A stretch of DNA of 64,000 bases, taken from the NCBI RefSeq assembly GCF_003363155.1, contig NZ_QRBE01000012.1, forward strand, positions 1 to 64,000, written 5' to 3'. Of the stretch, positions 1-10,597 are shown piece by piece. Source of the DNA: Dyella monticola (GTDB lineage Bacteria > Pseudomonadota > Gammaproteobacteria > Xanthomonadales > Rhodanobacteraceae). The translations under genes and the position numbers were made by a program. Under the pieces are notes generated by a model. That model did not search any database, was not told the origin of the DNA, and saw only the letters and a program-made list of their open reading frames with translations. Position 1 is the stretch's first letter, and every line of letters begins with the position of its first letter.

Positions 1-3000
1 TAGTTGCCCGCATCGCCACCGGTGATGCCGATGTTGTTGCTGACAGCAATGTTGCTGCCCGCATTCGGCGACGCGAAGGTACCGGCGGTGTCATTGGTCA
101 GCGTGACATCGTCGCCGCCAAACACGCCGTTGAGTGTGGCGCCCGTCAGCGTCGCCGCTGTGCCGCCATCGTAGGTCTTGGTGTTGACGAGGGTGCCCGT
201 CACGGTGAGCGTAGCTGGCGTGATACCCAGCGTGTCGGTGCCGCCGGCCAGCGTGTAATTGCCGGCCAGCGCCGAACCGTTGCCGGTCAGCGCCAGATTG
301 TTGAGATTGAAATCCGCGCCCGTGTAACTGCCCACGTTCTTGCTGGACACGAAGCCCGAACCGCTCAGCGTCAGCGTGTCACCGTTGATACCGGTGAGCA
401 CGCCATTGCTGCCGAATAGCGTCGCATTGGCATCGGTGTTGGCATCGTAGACGCGCGTGCCACTCAGATCGAGTACGTACGGCGTGATGGTGCCGGTGAG
501 CCCTCCTGGCTGCTGCAGCACGTAGTTGCCGGCATCGCCGCCACCGATGGTCATGCCGGTGCTGACGGGAATGTTGCCACCCGCATTCCCCGACGCAAAG
601 GTGCCGATGCTGTCGTTACCCAGCGTAACGCTGTCGCCGGTAAAGATGCCGCTGAGGGTGGCACCGCTGAGCGATGCCGAGGTGGTGCCGTTGTAGACCC
701 GGGTACCGACGAGGGTTCCTACCACGGTGAGCGTGGCCGGCGTGATCGACACATTGTCGGTACCGCCCACCAAGGTGTAGTTGCTCGCCGAGCCCGTGCC
801 GTCGCTGAGCCCCAGGGTGCCGAGGTTGAAGTCAGCGCCCGTGTAGCCACCCACATCCTTATTCGAAACCGCACCCAGACCCGTCAATGTCAGCGTTTGG
901 CCATTCACGCCGGTATTGATCACGCCATTGCTGCCGAAGATGCTGGCATTGGCATCGGTATTGGCGTCGTACACGCGCGCGCCACTGAGGTTGACCACGG
1001 CCGGGTTGATCGTCAGCGCATCGGCGCCGCCGATCAGTGTGTAGTTGCTCGCCGAACCCGTGCCACTGCTCAACGTCAGCGTATTGAGGCTGAAGTTCGC
1101 GCCCGTATAGCTACCTACGTTCGCACCCGTCACCGTGCCCGAACCATTTAGCCCGAGCGTTTCGCCGTTCACGCCGGTAAGCACGCCACTGGTGCCAAAC
1201 AGGGCTGCATTGGCAGCCGCGGTGCTGTCGTAGGCGCGCGAAGCACTGAGGTTGATCACATAGGGTGTGACCGTCACCTGATCCGTGCCGCCGACCAGCG
1301 TGTAGTTGGTCGCCAGACCCGTGTCACTGGTCAACGCCAGCGTGCCCAGGTTGGCGAACGATTGCGTACCGACGTTCTTGCTGCTGAGCACGCCCGAACC
1401 GCTGACATTCACCGTTTCACCGTTGACGCCGGTCAGCACACCGCCGGCGAACAGGCTTGCATTGGCATCGGTGAGGCCGTCGTACATGCGCGTGCCGCTG
1501 AGATTGAGCACGTAGGGTGTGATGGCAAAGGTGTTGCTGGTGCCCAGCGTGTAATTGCTGGCCGAGCCGGTGCCATTGCTCAGCGCGAGCGTGCCGAGGT
1601 TGAACGTTCCGCCAACCTGTGTGTAGCCATTCACATTCTGGCTCGACACCGAACCCACACCGGTCACGGTGAGTGTCTCGCCATTCACGCCAGTGCTGAT
1701 CACGCCACCAACGCCGAACGCGCTGGCATTGGCATCGATGTTGGCATCGTATTGGCGCGTGCCGGCGAGGTTGATCACGGCCGGGTTGATCGTCAGCGCA
1801 TCGACGCCACCGATCAGTGTGTAGTTGCTCGCCGAGCCCGTGTCATTGCCCAACGCCAGCGTATTGAGGCTGAAGTTCGCACCCGTATAGCTACCTACAT
1901 TCGTGCCCGTCACGGCACCCGAACCACTCAGCGTGAGCGTTTCGCCGTTCACGCCCGTAAGCACACCGCTGCTGCCGAACAGGGCTGCATTGGCCGAATT
2001 GGTGCCGTTGTAAGCGCGCGAACCACTGAGGTTGATCACATAGGGCGTGACCGTCACCTGATCCGTGCCGCCGACCAGGGTGTAGTTGGTGGCCTGACCC
2101 GTGCCGCTGGTCAGCGACAGCGTGCCCAGGTTGGCGAACGATTGCGTACCGACGTTCTTGCTGCTGAGCACGCCCGAACCGCTGACGTTCACCGTTTCAC
2201 CGGCGACGCCGGTCAGCACGCCGCCGCCGAACAGGCTTGCGTTGGCATCGGTGACGCCGTCGTACACGCGCGTGCCGCTGAGATTGAGCACGTAGGGCGT
2301 GATGGCAAAGGTGTTGCTGGTGCCCAGCGCGTAATTGCTGGCCGAGCCGGTGCCATTGCTCAGCGCAAGCGTGCCAAGGTTGAACGTTCCGCCAACCTGC
2401 GTGTAGCCATTCACATTCGCGCTCGACACCGAACCTGCACCGGTTACGGTGAGTGTTTGGCCATTCACGCCAGTGCTGATCACGCCATTGACGCCAAACG
2501 CACTGGCATTGGCATCGGTGCCGGCATCGTACTGGCGCGTACCGGCAAGGTTGATCAGCGCCTGCTCGATGGTACCGGTGAGGCCGGTAGGCTGCGTGAG
2601 CGCATAGTTGCCCGCATCGGAGCCGCTGAGCGTAATGGCGGACGTGACGGAAATGTTCGTGCCCGCATTCGGCGAAGCAAAACTGCCGACATCGGTGGCA
2701 ATCGTAACGTTGTCGCTACCCAGCACGCCTTGCAGTTGTTGAGTACCGCCCAAGGTCGCGTTGGTGGTGCCGTCGTATGTCTTGGTGTCCACCGTCGTAC
2801 CCGTGATGGTCAACGGGGCCTTGGTGATCGTCAGTGTGTCACTGCCGCCGATCAACGTGTAGTTGGTCGCCTGGCCGGTACCGCTGGTCAACGTCAGCGT
2901 GCTGAGATTGAATCCCTGCGAACCAGTGGCCGAACCGGTACCTGTATAGGTGCCGACCTGCTTGTTCGATACCGTACCGGAGCCGCTCAGGGTAAGCGTT

Positions 3001-6000
3001 TCGCCATTCACGCCAGTGAGCGTGCCACTGCTTCCGAATACCGTTGAATCGACTGTGGTGGTCGTGTCGTACGTACGCGTGCCGGTGAGGTTGAGCACGT
3101 AGGGCGTGATGGCAAAGGTGTTGCTGCTGCCCAGGGTGAAGTTGCTGGCCTGGCCCGTGCCATTGGCCAACGCCAGCGTGCCAAGGTTGAATGTTCCGCC
3201 TGTTTGCGCGTAGGTATTTACATTCGCGCTCGACACGGAACCGACACCGGTCACGGTGAGTGTTTCACCATCCACGCCGGTATTGATCACGCCGCTGCTG
3301 CCGAACGCATTGGCGTCGGCAGCGGTGCTGGCGTTGTACTGACGCGTGCCGGCGAGCGTGATCACCGCCTGGGTGATGGTGCCGGTAAGCCCGGTGGGCT
3401 GCGTAAGCACATAGTTGCCACCATCGGTACCACCCAGCGTGATGTTGGAGGCGACGGCGATATTCGCGCCCGCATTCGGCGAGGCAAAATTGCCGACGTC
3501 GGTGGCAACGGTGACGTTATCGCCGCTCAACACGCCTTGCAGCGCTTGCGTGCCGCCCAAGGTCGCACTCGTGGTGCCATCATAGGTCTTGGTGTTCACC
3601 GTGGTGCCAGTGATGGTCAGTACGGCCGGCGTGATTACCAACGTATCGGCGCCACCGATCAGCGTGTAGTTGCTGGCCAGATCCGGACCCGAGCCGGTCT
3701 TGCCGGCGGCAACCAGAGCCAGCGAATCGAGATTGAACGGCTGCGAGCCCGTGCTTGAGCCGGTGCCGCTGTAGGTGCCTACGTTCTTGCTGGACACCGA
3801 GCCTTGGCCACTCAAGCTAAACGTATCGCCGTTGAGACCGGTGATCGTGCCGAACAAACCGCCCATCGCATCCGTGCTGGCATCGTAGATGCGCGTGCCA
3901 CTGAGGTTGAGCACGTAGGGCGTGATCACGCCGTTATTGCCCGCAGCGCTGGCGGGCAGAATGTAATTGGAAAGCAGCGTGCCGCTGTTGGCCACGAAAT
4001 CCGACACCACCAGCGTGGATTGCACGCCCAGGCCCGTGCCTGCATTGGTCGTGGTGTAGCTGGCTGTGGCGGACTGCGGAATGCTGGCCCCCTGCCCGCT
4101 CACAAAACCAGTCAAGGTGTAGTCCGACGCGGTAAGCGTGGCCGAATCGGTGCCGTCGTAGACCTTGGTGGGACTGCCGGTGATCACCGCCGTCAGTTGT
4201 GCCGGCGTGATGTCTGCCGAGAGGCCACCCGGTTGCGTCAACGTGTAGTTGCCGGCCTGCGCGCCACTCAACGTAAAACCGCTGGCAGCGACGGCCAGGT
4301 TGTCACCCACGTTGGTCGTGATGAAGGTACCGTGTGCACCTGTGGTGGACAGCCCGACGTTATCGCTGCCCAACACGCCATTGAGCGTGAGGCCGCCGCC
4401 AACGTCGAGGGTATCGCTGTTGGTGCCGTCGTAGACCTTGTTCGCAGCCGTGACCCCGCTGATGGTGAGCGTTGCCGGCGTAATATTCGCGGTCAGACCA
4501 GAGATGGGTTGCAGCGCGTAGTTGGAAGCGGCGCTTCCGGAAAGGGTGAAGCCATTGGCCGTCACCGCGATACCATTACCGACGTTCACTTGCGCAAACG
4601 TGCCGGACGTAGACGTGTTGAGCGTAACGTTGCCCGCGTCCGTAGCGACCAGGCCGGCCAATCCCGCCGCGCCGATATTCAGCGTGTCATTGGTGGTGGT
4701 GTCATAGACCTTGTTGGTGGCATAGACGCCGGTGATGTAGAGCGGTGCCTGGGAAATATTGCCCAGGCCGGAAACCGCCGTCTGCAACGTGTAGTTGGAC
4801 AGCAGCGTGCCGCTGTCGGCCGCATAATTGTTGGCAGTGAGCGTGCCGTTGATGCTGATGTTGTTGCCGGCATTGGCCGTGGCGTAGTTGAACGAGGCGG
4901 TGGGCGTGATCGTCGCGCCTTCGCCACTGACAAAACCGTTGATCTGAAAATTGGATGAGCCCAGCTGCGCGATTGCACTGCCGTCATACACCTTGTTGAG
5001 ATTGCCGATCAGGCTGACCGTCAGCGGCGCCGGCGTAATGTCGCCCGTGGTGAACACGTACGTCGGAAAGCTGTAGTTGCCGGCACAGCTGCTGCCGCTG
5101 CCACAGGCAAAGGTGAAATCTGAAGCATTCAGCGTGACCTGGAACGGCTGGTTGTTGCCGACATTCTTGCTCGCGAAAAAGCCGGTGATGTTGGCATTGA
5201 CGGATGCGCTGTCGCCATTCTGAAAGCCGGTCAGCGTGAAGTCTTGCGTATAGGTGCCACCACTTTCGGCGTTGAGCAGATACGTGTTGGTGCCGTCATA
5301 CACCTTGCTCACCGGCTGATTGAGGCTGGCATTGATGCTTACCCCGACCGGCGCAGGGGTAATGGTGCCGAAGCCGTTGGCGATGGTCGGCAATACATAG
5401 TTCGACAGCAAGGTGCCGGATCCGGCCGTATAGTTGGCGCCGGTAAGCGTTGCGCTGACGCCTTCGATGCCGGCATTGGCCGATGCATATAGACCACCGG
5501 TCGGTGCATTCAGCGTAATGCTGTCGCCGCCGATCAGGCCGGATAAGGTGAAATTGCTGGAGCCAAGCGTGGCCGCCGTCGTGGCGTCGTACACCTTGGT
5601 CGGATTGTTGACGATCGACACCACCAGCGGCGCCGGATCGATCGTGCCCAAGCCGGTGACCGTGTTGATGAAGGTGTAGTTCGAAAGCGACGTACCCGAG
5701 CCGGGCGTAAAATCCGACGGCTGCAAGGTAGCTGTCACGCTAATGTTGGAGCCGGCGTTGGATGATGCGTAAATCGCCGGACTTTGCGACACCACCGCAC
5801 TCTGGCCGTTCACGAAGCCGGTAATGGTGAAATCACCGCTGGTCAACGTTGCCGCATCGGTGCCGTCATAGATCTTGGTGGGGCTGCCGGAGAACGCAAC
5901 CGTCAGCAGCGCCGGCGTGATGTTGGCCGTCAGTCCCGTCGGTTCCACCAAGGTGTAATTGCCGGCCGCCGAACCGGTAAGGCTCAAGCCGCTTGCCGAC

Positions 6001-8603
6001 ACCGCCAGATTACTGCCAACGTCCGATTGGCTGAACGTGCCGGCAGCCGTGCCGGTTAACGAAACATCATCGCTGCCCACTACGCCGTTGAGCGTGACGC
6101 CGCCGGTGTTCAAGGTATCGGCGGTGGTGCCGTCGTACACCTTGTTGTTCGCCGTGACGCCGGTCAGCGTGAGCGCTTTGGCCGTGATGTCCGCGGTGAG
6201 ATTGGTGGGCGCGATCAACTGATAATCGCCGGCCTTCGAGCCGCCGAGCGTAAAGCCACTGATCGTGACCCCAATATTGTTGCCGGCATTGGCACTGGCG
6301 AACGTACCGGTGCCGCCCGTGCTCACCAGCGAAACGTTGCCCGAATCCTGCGAGATCACACCGTATATGCTGGCGTTGCTGAGATTGAGCGTATCCGTCG
6401 TGGTGCCGTCATAGACCTTGCTGTTCGCCAGCAAACCGCTGAGCAACACCGGTGCCGGCGTGATCGTGCCCGCGCCCGTGGCCGATGTCGGCAAGATGTA
6501 ATTGGAAAGATTGGTACCGCTGTTGGCGACAAAGTTGGTGATGGCGAAGGCCGCGCTGACCTGCTGGCTGCCCGCATCTGCACCGGCATAGGCCACGGAG
6601 CTGGGCTGGTTCACCGTCGCGCCCTGTCCCGCCACAAAACCGGTGAGCTGATAGTTCGAAGAACTCAGCGTGGCGGTCGTCGTCCCGTCGTACACCTTGG
6701 TCGGGTCGCCGATGATGCTGGCCGTCAGCTGCGCCTGGAGGATCGTGCCGATGTTCGCCGTCGCCAAGCCGGATAAACCATAGCCATAAATCGTAATGCC
6801 GGCCGCATTGGTGATATCGAAACCGGAGATCGCCGACGGCGTGGTGATGGCGATGTTCGACCCGGCATTGGATGTTGCATACGTGCCGGTGGCCGAGGCA
6901 ATCTTGTCGCCGTTGATCAATCCACTCGTCGTGAGATTGGCGGTTGTCAGCGGCGCACTGGTCGAGCCGTCATAGGTTTTGGACACGCTGCCGGCAACGC
7001 CCGAAACCGTCAGCGTGGGCGCCACGCTATAAAGCAGACCGTTGCCCGTCGTCACCGGCGTGGTCGACGACGTCGCGTTGTACTGGATGAAATTCGGCGT
7101 AAGGCCGCCGGTGGTATCGGACGCGGGATTGGTCGAATAGATCAACCACGGCGCGGACGTACCGGTACTCACCGCGGTGCCGCCGGCGTCGTTGACGAAG
7201 TTGGTGGCCGTCACCAGCGTGACGCCACCGCCACCCTGGATCGAGGCGCCCGAGGCGATGGTGATACCGCCACCGCTGGTGCCGGTGGCCTGCATCACCA
7301 CCTTGCCCTCATTGCCACCGCTGATGACCGCGTTGACGTTGATGCCGTTGTAAGCCTGCAAGGTCAGCGTGGCGGCCGCGTTATTCCAGCTGATGGCGCT
7401 GTTGACGTTGATGTTGCCCGGATCGCTGGAACCCGAAGCCTGTACGCCCGCGCCGGACGCACCGCTGGAAGTGGTCTGCTCGGTGACATTGGTACCGCCA
7501 TTGAGCGTGCTGGAAATAGTGGCGGCAGCGGTGCTGTCGATGCTCAGGTCGGTCGGATCGACCAGCCAGGTACCCGCCTGTCCGCGTGGCGCTGCGGCAG
7601 TGATGTGCGCGCCGCTCGCCAGATTGAAATTCGCCGCGGAGGTTTCAATGGAACCACCGTTGCCACCGTTCGGCGCGCTGGCATCGAGCGTACCGCCCAC
7701 ATTCACCTGGCCCGCGTCCATGCCGCCGACCAGGGTGATCGTGCCGTTGTGGTTCTGCACCGTCTGCGCCTGCACCACGCCGGTGTTGTTCACCACGCTG
7801 GCGAGCAAGGCGTCCTTCGCGCCGGCGGTCATGATGACGCGACCGCCGTCGGCGACGATCAACTGGCGATTTTCCGCGAGGTTATCAAGCGTGCTCTGAT
7901 CTACCTGCAGATGCACGAGCTGATTGCCCGCAAAGGTGAGCGTGACGGCGCTGCCGCCAGCAAGCGCCACCGTGCCCAACTGCGCCGTGATCGTGCCCTG
8001 GTTGGAAACCCGGTTGCCAAGCAATGCGATGTAGCCGCCGTTGGCCGCCGTCAACCTGCCGCGATTGACGATGCCGCCTTTGCCTGAACCACTGAAAAGC
8101 CGATTGCTGGAGTCGAGCGTATCGTCCTGAAGATCCAGCGTCGAGGCGACCAGGCCGCCGACATTTACTTGCGCATCGGGCCCGAACAAAATGCCATTGG
8201 GATTGATCAGCCACACTTGCCCGTTGGCATTGAGGTGTCCGTAGATCGCGCTGGGTGTGCTGCTGAAAATACGGTTGACCGCGATGGCATCGCTGCCCGG
8301 CTGCACGAAGTCGACCGTCTGGTTCGGCGCGATGTTGAAGCTTTGCCAGTTCAGCGACAGCGTCGGGCTGGTCTGGCGGATCGTGGTCGTCGTGCCGTTC
8401 TGCTGGATCTGTCCTGAGCCTGCAACGATCTGGCCGCCGACGGGACCTCCGCTCGCATAGGCGAGGCTGGTCATCCCAAGCGCCGTGGCCAGCATCGACA
8501 ACACGGCAAAGCGCCTTCCCAGTGCGTGCTTGCGCGAATCGACACACACGACGACGTCACGCCCATCGGGGCGGCTGCGGTACGAGCGACGCATAGAGCT
8601 CAT
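1..8603 (-). CDS. Filamentous haemagglutinin-type adhesin with MBG/YDG repeats (C-terminal part outside window)
   Basis: The minus-strand frame is open from about 8603 to the window edge, at least 2867 codons, without a stop. The N-terminus is Arg-rich, followed by a hydrophobic stretch ending in SLAYA, like the extended signal peptide of two-partner-secreted proteins. Next comes a haemagglutination-activity (TPS) domain with WQSFNIAP, INPNGILFG and a run resembling NRIFSS. From about residue 500 onward the protein is made of MBG/YDG repeats of 75-90 residues, recognisable by KVYDGTT, AGNY and ITPA. It is probably an exported surface adhesin or biofilm protein needing a TpsB/FhaC partner, which is not in this window. 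Three in-frame ATGs (8618, 8603, 8594) compete as the start and none has a strong Shine-Dalgarno. The type is confident; the C-terminal half is unseen. Confidence 0.9.
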   Translation of the reverse strand, partial: MSSMRRSYRSRPDGRDVVVCVDSRKHALGRRFAVLSMLATALGMTSLAYASGGPVGGQIVAGSGQIQQNGTTTTIRQTSPTLSLNWQSFNIAPNQTVDFVQPGSDAIAVNRIFSSTPSAIYGHLNANGQVWLINPNGILFGPDAQVNVGGLVASTLDLQDDTLDSSNRLFSGSGKGGIVNRGRLTAANGGYIALLGNRVSNQGTITAQLGTVALAGGSAVTLTFAGNQLVHLQVDQSTLDNLAENRQLIVADGGRVIMTAGAKDALLASVVNNTGVVQAQTVQNHNGTITLVGGMDAGQVNVGGTLDASAPNGGNGGSIETSAANFNLASGAHITAAAPRGQAGTWLVDPTDLSIDSTAAATISSTLNGGTNVTEQTTSSGASGAGVQASGSSDPGNINVNSAISWNNAAATLTLQAYNGINVNAVISGGNEGKVVMQATGTSGGGITIASGASIQGGGGVTLVTATNFVNDAGGTAVSTGTSAPWLIYSTNPASDTTGGLTPNFIQYNATSSTTPVTTGNGLLYSVAPTLTVSGVAGSVSKTYDGSTSAPLTTANLTTSGLINGDKIASATGTYATSNAGSNIAITTPSAISGFDITNAAGITIYGYGLSGLATANIGTILQAQLTASIIGDPTKVYDGTTTATLSSSNYQLTGFVAGQGATVNQPSSVAYAGADAGSQQVSAAFAITNFVANSGTNLSNYILPTSATGAGTITPAPVLLSGLLANSKVYDGTTTDTLNLSNASIYGVISQDSGNVSLVSTGGTGTFASANAGNNIGVTISGFTLGGSKAGDYQLIAPTNLTADITAKALTLTGVTANNKVYDGTTADTLNTGGVTLNGVVGSDDVSLTGTAAGTFSQSDVGSNLAVSASGLSLTGSAAGNYTLVEPTGLTANITPALLTVAFSGSPTKIYDGTDAATLTSGDFTITGFVNGQSAVVSQSPAIYASSNAGSNISVTATLQPSDFTPGSGTSLSNYTFINTVTGLGTIDPAPLVVSIVNNPTKVYDATTAATLGSSNFTLSGLIGGDSITLNAPTGGLYASANAGIEGVSATLTGANYTAGSGTLLSNYVLPTIANGFGTITPAPVGVSINASLNQPVSKVYDGTNTYLLNAESGGTYTQDFTLTGFQNGDSASVNANITGFFASKNVGNNQPFQVTLNASDFTFACGSGSSCAGNYSFPTYVFTTGDITPAPLTVSLIGNLNKVYDGSAIAQLGSSNFQINGFVSGEGATITPTASFNYATANAGNNISINGTLTANNYAADSGTLLSNYTLQTAVSGLGNISQAPLYITGVYATNKVYDTTTNDTLNIGAAGLAGLVATDAGNVTLNTSTSGTFAQVNVGNGIAVTANGFTLSGSAASNYALQPISGLTANITPATLTISGVTAANKVYDGTNSDTLDVGGGLTLNGVLGSDNVGLSTTGAHGTFITTNVGDNLAVAASGFTLSGAQAGNYTLTQPGGLSADITPAQLTAVITGSPTKVYDGTDSATLTASDYTLTGFVSGQGASIPQSATASYTTTNAGTGLGVQSTLVVSDFVANSGTLLSNYILPASAAGNNGVITPYVLNLSGTRIYDASTDAMGGLFGTITGLNGDTFSLSGQGSVSSKNVGTYSGTGSSTGSQPFNLDSLALVAAGKTGSGPDLASNYTLIGGADTLVITPAVLTITGTTVNTKTYDGTTSATLGGTQALQGVLSGDNVTVATDVGNFASPNAGANIAVASNITLGGTDGGNYVLTQPTGLTGTITQAVITLAGTRQYNASTAADANAFGSSGVINTGVDGETLTVTGVGSVSSANVNTYAQTGGTFNLGTLALANGTGQASNFTLGSSNTFAITPYVLNLTGTRTYDTTTTVDSTVFGSSGTLTGVNGETLTLSGSGTVSNKQVGTYTGTGSATGSQGFNLSTLTLTSGTGQATNYTLIGGSDTLTITKAPLTITGTTVDTKTYDGTTNATLGGTQQLQGVLGSDNVTIATDVGSFASPNAGTNISVTSAITLSGSDAGNYALTQPTGLTGTIEQALINLAGTRQYDAGTDANASAFGVNGVISTGVNGQTLTVTGAGSVSSANVNGYTQVGGTFNLGTLALSNGTGSASNYALGTSNTFAITPYVLNLSGTRVYDGVTDANASLFGGGVLTGVAGETVNVSGSGVLSSKNVGTQSFANLGTLSLTSGTGQATNYTLVGGTDQVTVTPYVINLSGSRAYNGTNSANAALFGSSGVLTGVNGETLTLSGSGAVTGTNVGSYTGANFSLNTLALGNDTGSASNYTLIGGVDALTINPAVINLAGTRQYDANIDANASAFGVGGVISTGVNGETLTVTGVGSVSSQNVNGYTQVGGTFNLGTLALSNGTGSASNYTLGTSNTFAITPYVLNLSGTRMYDGLTDANASLFAGGVLTGVNGETVNVSGSGVLSSKNVGTQSFANLGTLALTSDTGLATNYTLVGGTDQVTVTPYVINLSASRAYDSTAAANAALFGTSGVLTGVNGETLGLNGSGTVTGANVGSYTGANFSLNTLTLSSGTGSASNYTLIGGADALTINPAVVNLSGARVYDANTDANASIFGSNGVINTGVNGQTLTLTGLGAVSNKDVGGYTGADFNLGTLGLSDGTGSASNYTLVGGTDNVSITPATLTVVGTLVGTRVYNGTTSASLSGATLSGIFTGDSVTLGNDSIGTFASGNAGGNIPVSTGMTIGGGDAGNYVLQQPGGLTGTITPYVLDLSGTRVYDANTDANATLFGSNGVLTGINGDTLTLSGSGFVSSKNVGSYTGADFNLNNLALTGNGSALAGNYTLAGGTDTLGITPATLTVTGTLVNTKTYDGGTAATLTGATLNGVFGGDDVTLTNDTAGTFASPNAGSNIAVSNNIGITGGDAGN
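990..2555. repeat. 780-bp in-frame tandem duplication inside the adhesin gene
   Basis: Sequence around 990-1775 recurs at about 1770-2555 with an offset of exactly 780 bp (260 codons). Blocks such as 1261-1560 and 2041-2340 differ at only a few positions. Similarity falls off outside these limits, although the next units (2340-2520 and 3120-3300) are related. The length is a multiple of three, so the reading frame is kept. This looks like recent unequal recombination between repeats. Confidence 0.85.
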
Positions 8604-8618
8604 TGGTATGACACCCAT

Positions 8619-9095
8619 GTCAAGTTGTAGGAGTGACAGCCCCTCTTCCGTGACGCGGACCGTGCAGCTTGCCCACGCGGACATCGAATGCCACGCACAC
8701 GGCTCTACCGGCCCAAACCGCGTCCACGTCGCGGAAACGACCGCAACAAGACGCTGGCTGCCTGGCCAGTGATACCTACGCGTGTCTATCGACGGGCGCC
8801 GAATACTTGACGCGCCCTGCCCCCCTCAACGTTTGCGGCCTAACCGCGCATCGGCAAACGTGACGGGATCGCCCCCTGTTCCCTCTGAATTCAATGAAGA
8901 CTGCAGCCAAAACGAGACGCCGTACCCAACTTTCACGATCACAAAGTGCAACCATTGCACTCCCGCCTTCCGTGGCGTACGCGCCGTCTCGCGGCACGCG
9001 AACTTTAAGTTTTCGGCGCGTACCCCACAATCTCCAACACATGCCGATACTTGCACTTCCTTGCAGATGTGAAGGCGTGCGCGATCTTGTCCCCG
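8619..9095. other. Non-coding stretch between the adhesin and the response regulator
   Basis: About 480 bp upstream of the adhesin and downstream of the regulator gene, both read on the minus strand. It should hold the adhesin promoter. A purine-rich GGAAGAGGGG lies on the minus strand about 30 nt upstream of the first possible adhesin ATG. I see no convincing gene, hairpin terminator or repeat here; the short open frames lack ribosome binding sites and family signatures. Confidence 0.5.
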
Positions 9096-9791
9096 TCAGT
9101 CGAGGGCCAAGGTATAACCGACCCCTCGCACGGCAATCAGCGGCAATGTCGCTTTTGCCTTCCTTGCGACCTTCTGCCGCAAACGGTGGATCAGCATTTC
9201 AAGCCGCGCCGGATCAAAGCCTGGCACTACGGTGGAAAGCTCCTCCAGCAGCACACTGCGTGTGGTGGGCTCGGGCATCGATGCGGTCAGCCGGTTGAGC
9301 AGCAATCGCTCAGGCAGCGACAGTGCAATGGCTACGCCGCCGGGCGCGACCAGCCGCCACCCGCTCGCCTCCAGGCGCCAACCGGTGGATGCCAACTCCA
9401 TGGCTGCGGCATTGCCAACGCGGCGGCTCAAGCTATGCAGGGAAGCGGCCAGCACGTCCACGTCGACCGGTTTGGTGAGGTAGACGTCGGCCCCTTCGAT
9501 CAATCCACGCACACGGTGCGCGGTGGAATCGATTTCCGACAGCACCACGATGCCGATATCCGACAGCGCACGGAGATGGCCCACGAGCTCGAAGCCGTCT
9601 TCGTCCGGCAGCGTGATATCCAACACCACCAGGCGAAAACGCTCCACCACGATGGAACGGTAAAGTTCTGTTGCGCTGCCAACGCCCCATGCATTGAAAC
9701 CGCATGCCTTCAACCCGGGCACCAGAACCTCATCTCGCAACTGTGCATCGTCTTCCACGATGAGCACGTTGCCCTTCACACCCTCAACCAT
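9096..9791 (-). CDS. OmpR/PhoB-type DNA-binding response regulator (orphan)
   Basis: 231 residues. The receiver domain covers residues 7-120: acidic pocket VEDD at 12-15, phosphoacceptor D58 in VVLDITLPDEDG and conserved K107 in YLTKPVD. The C-terminal winged helix spans about 140-231 and ends in the typical RGVGYTL. It should be a transcription factor controlled by phosphorylation. No sensor kinase is adjacent, so its partner is unknown. It lies upstream of the adhesin on the same strand, about 490 bp away, and could regulate it, but nothing in the sequence proves this. The receiver output helix (LSEID) is less conserved than usual. Confidence 0.9.
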   Translation of the reverse strand: MVEGVKGNVLIVEDDAQLRDEVLVPGLKACGFNAWGVGSATELYRSIVVERFRLVVLDITLPDEDGFELVGHLRALSDIGIVVLSEIDSTAHRVRGLIEGADVYLTKPVDVDVLAASLHSLSRRVGNAAAMELASTGWRLEASGWRLVAPGGVAIALSLPERLLLNRLTASMPEPTTRSVLLEELSTVVPGFDPARLEMLIHRLRQKVARKAKATLPLIAVRGVGYTLALD

Positions 9792-10003
9792 GCCTTATCC
9801 CCGCTCCTGACTCGTCTCCAGGGCTGGTTTTGGCGGCCCCGCCGCGTCGGCTGTCCCAGACCGCATATTCGCGGGAGGTTACGACCGGGAACTTGTAAAA
9901 GTCCATGTGCAACTTGGCGGAACGTGCCTTCTAGTCGACGGGATGATCATTGCCGATCTGCGATACGCCAGCGTATGCACACGTTAACATGCTGCGTCGG
10001 TGG

Positions 10004-10597
10004 TTATTTCTTCGACACATACGCGTTTTCGGCAACATACCAGCGCCATGGATAATCCACCGCCTTGGTGAGGCCGATGCGCGTGGTTCGCACCGGCCGT
10101 CTTGGTGGTGGCGTACCGTCGTCGACGATGGTGTAGCTTTCGCCTTGCGTGAGATCGATGCCATTCTGCAGTTTGGTGATGCTCATCGCTTGCGTAAGGC
10201 ATGCAGGGCCATTACAAAGTTGTCGATCGTTCTTGGCCAGGGGCCGCGCGGCGTACATCCGTTCCAGACCGGCAATCGGTTGCAGCGCACGAATGAGCAC
10301 GGCATTGCCGGGCCCGCACACGGCATTGCAGCACCAGTGCATGCCATAGGTGAAGTACACATACATGTGACCCGGAGGCCCGAACATCACTTCGGTGCGC
10401 GCCGTTTTACCGCGGTAGGAATGCGCGGCAGGATCATCCGCCCCGCGATAGGCCTCCACTTCCACGATGCGCCCTGCGCGCCCGTCGCGGCACATCAACA
10501 CCTTGTTCAACAGCTGAGGCGCCACCCGCAGCGGATCGCGAGCATAAAACGAACGATCGATCGGACGCGGTAATGCTTGTTTCCGGGGTGTAGCCAT
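10004..10597 (-). CDS. mpg: 3-methyladenine DNA glycosylase (AAG/MPG family)
   Basis: 197 residues from the ATG at 10597. It matches the alkyladenine DNA glycosylase family: [11 protein letters not shown] near the start, the [17 protein letters not shown] block carrying the catalytic Glu, [22 protein letters not shown] and the late [11 protein letters not shown] segment. The enzyme removes alkylated purines from DNA in base-excision repair. The open frame extends 25 codons upstream, but the added residues are not family-like and would run into the intergenic region shared with thiM, so the internal ATG was chosen. It is transcribed divergently from thiM. Confidence 0.93.
   Translation of the reverse strand: MATPRKQALPRPIDRSFYARDPLRVAPQLLNKVLMCRDGRAGRIVEVEAYRGADDPAAHSYRGKTARTEVMFGPPGHMYVYFTYGMHWCCNAVCGPGNAVLIRALQPIAGLERMYAARPLAKNDRQLCNGPACLTQAMSITKLQNGIDLTQGESYTIVDDGTPPPRRPVRTTRIGLTKAVDYPWRWYVAENAYVSKK

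Noticed and set aside
1-4000. Regular repeats that might be read as a CRISPR array
   Set aside because: Repeats are long, degenerate, in-frame protein repeats with no short identical repeats and unique spacers; no cas genes nearby.
897-8087. Long plus-strand open frames rich in His, Arg and Ala opposite the adhesin
   Set aside because: They are antisense shadows of a repetitive minus-strand gene: codon periodicity, signal peptide and family motifs all belong to the minus strand, and the shadows repeat only because the adhesin repeats.
9051-10055. 334-codon plus-strand frame over the response regulator
   Set aside because: Antisense to a clear OmpR-type regulator; no domain or ribosome binding site.
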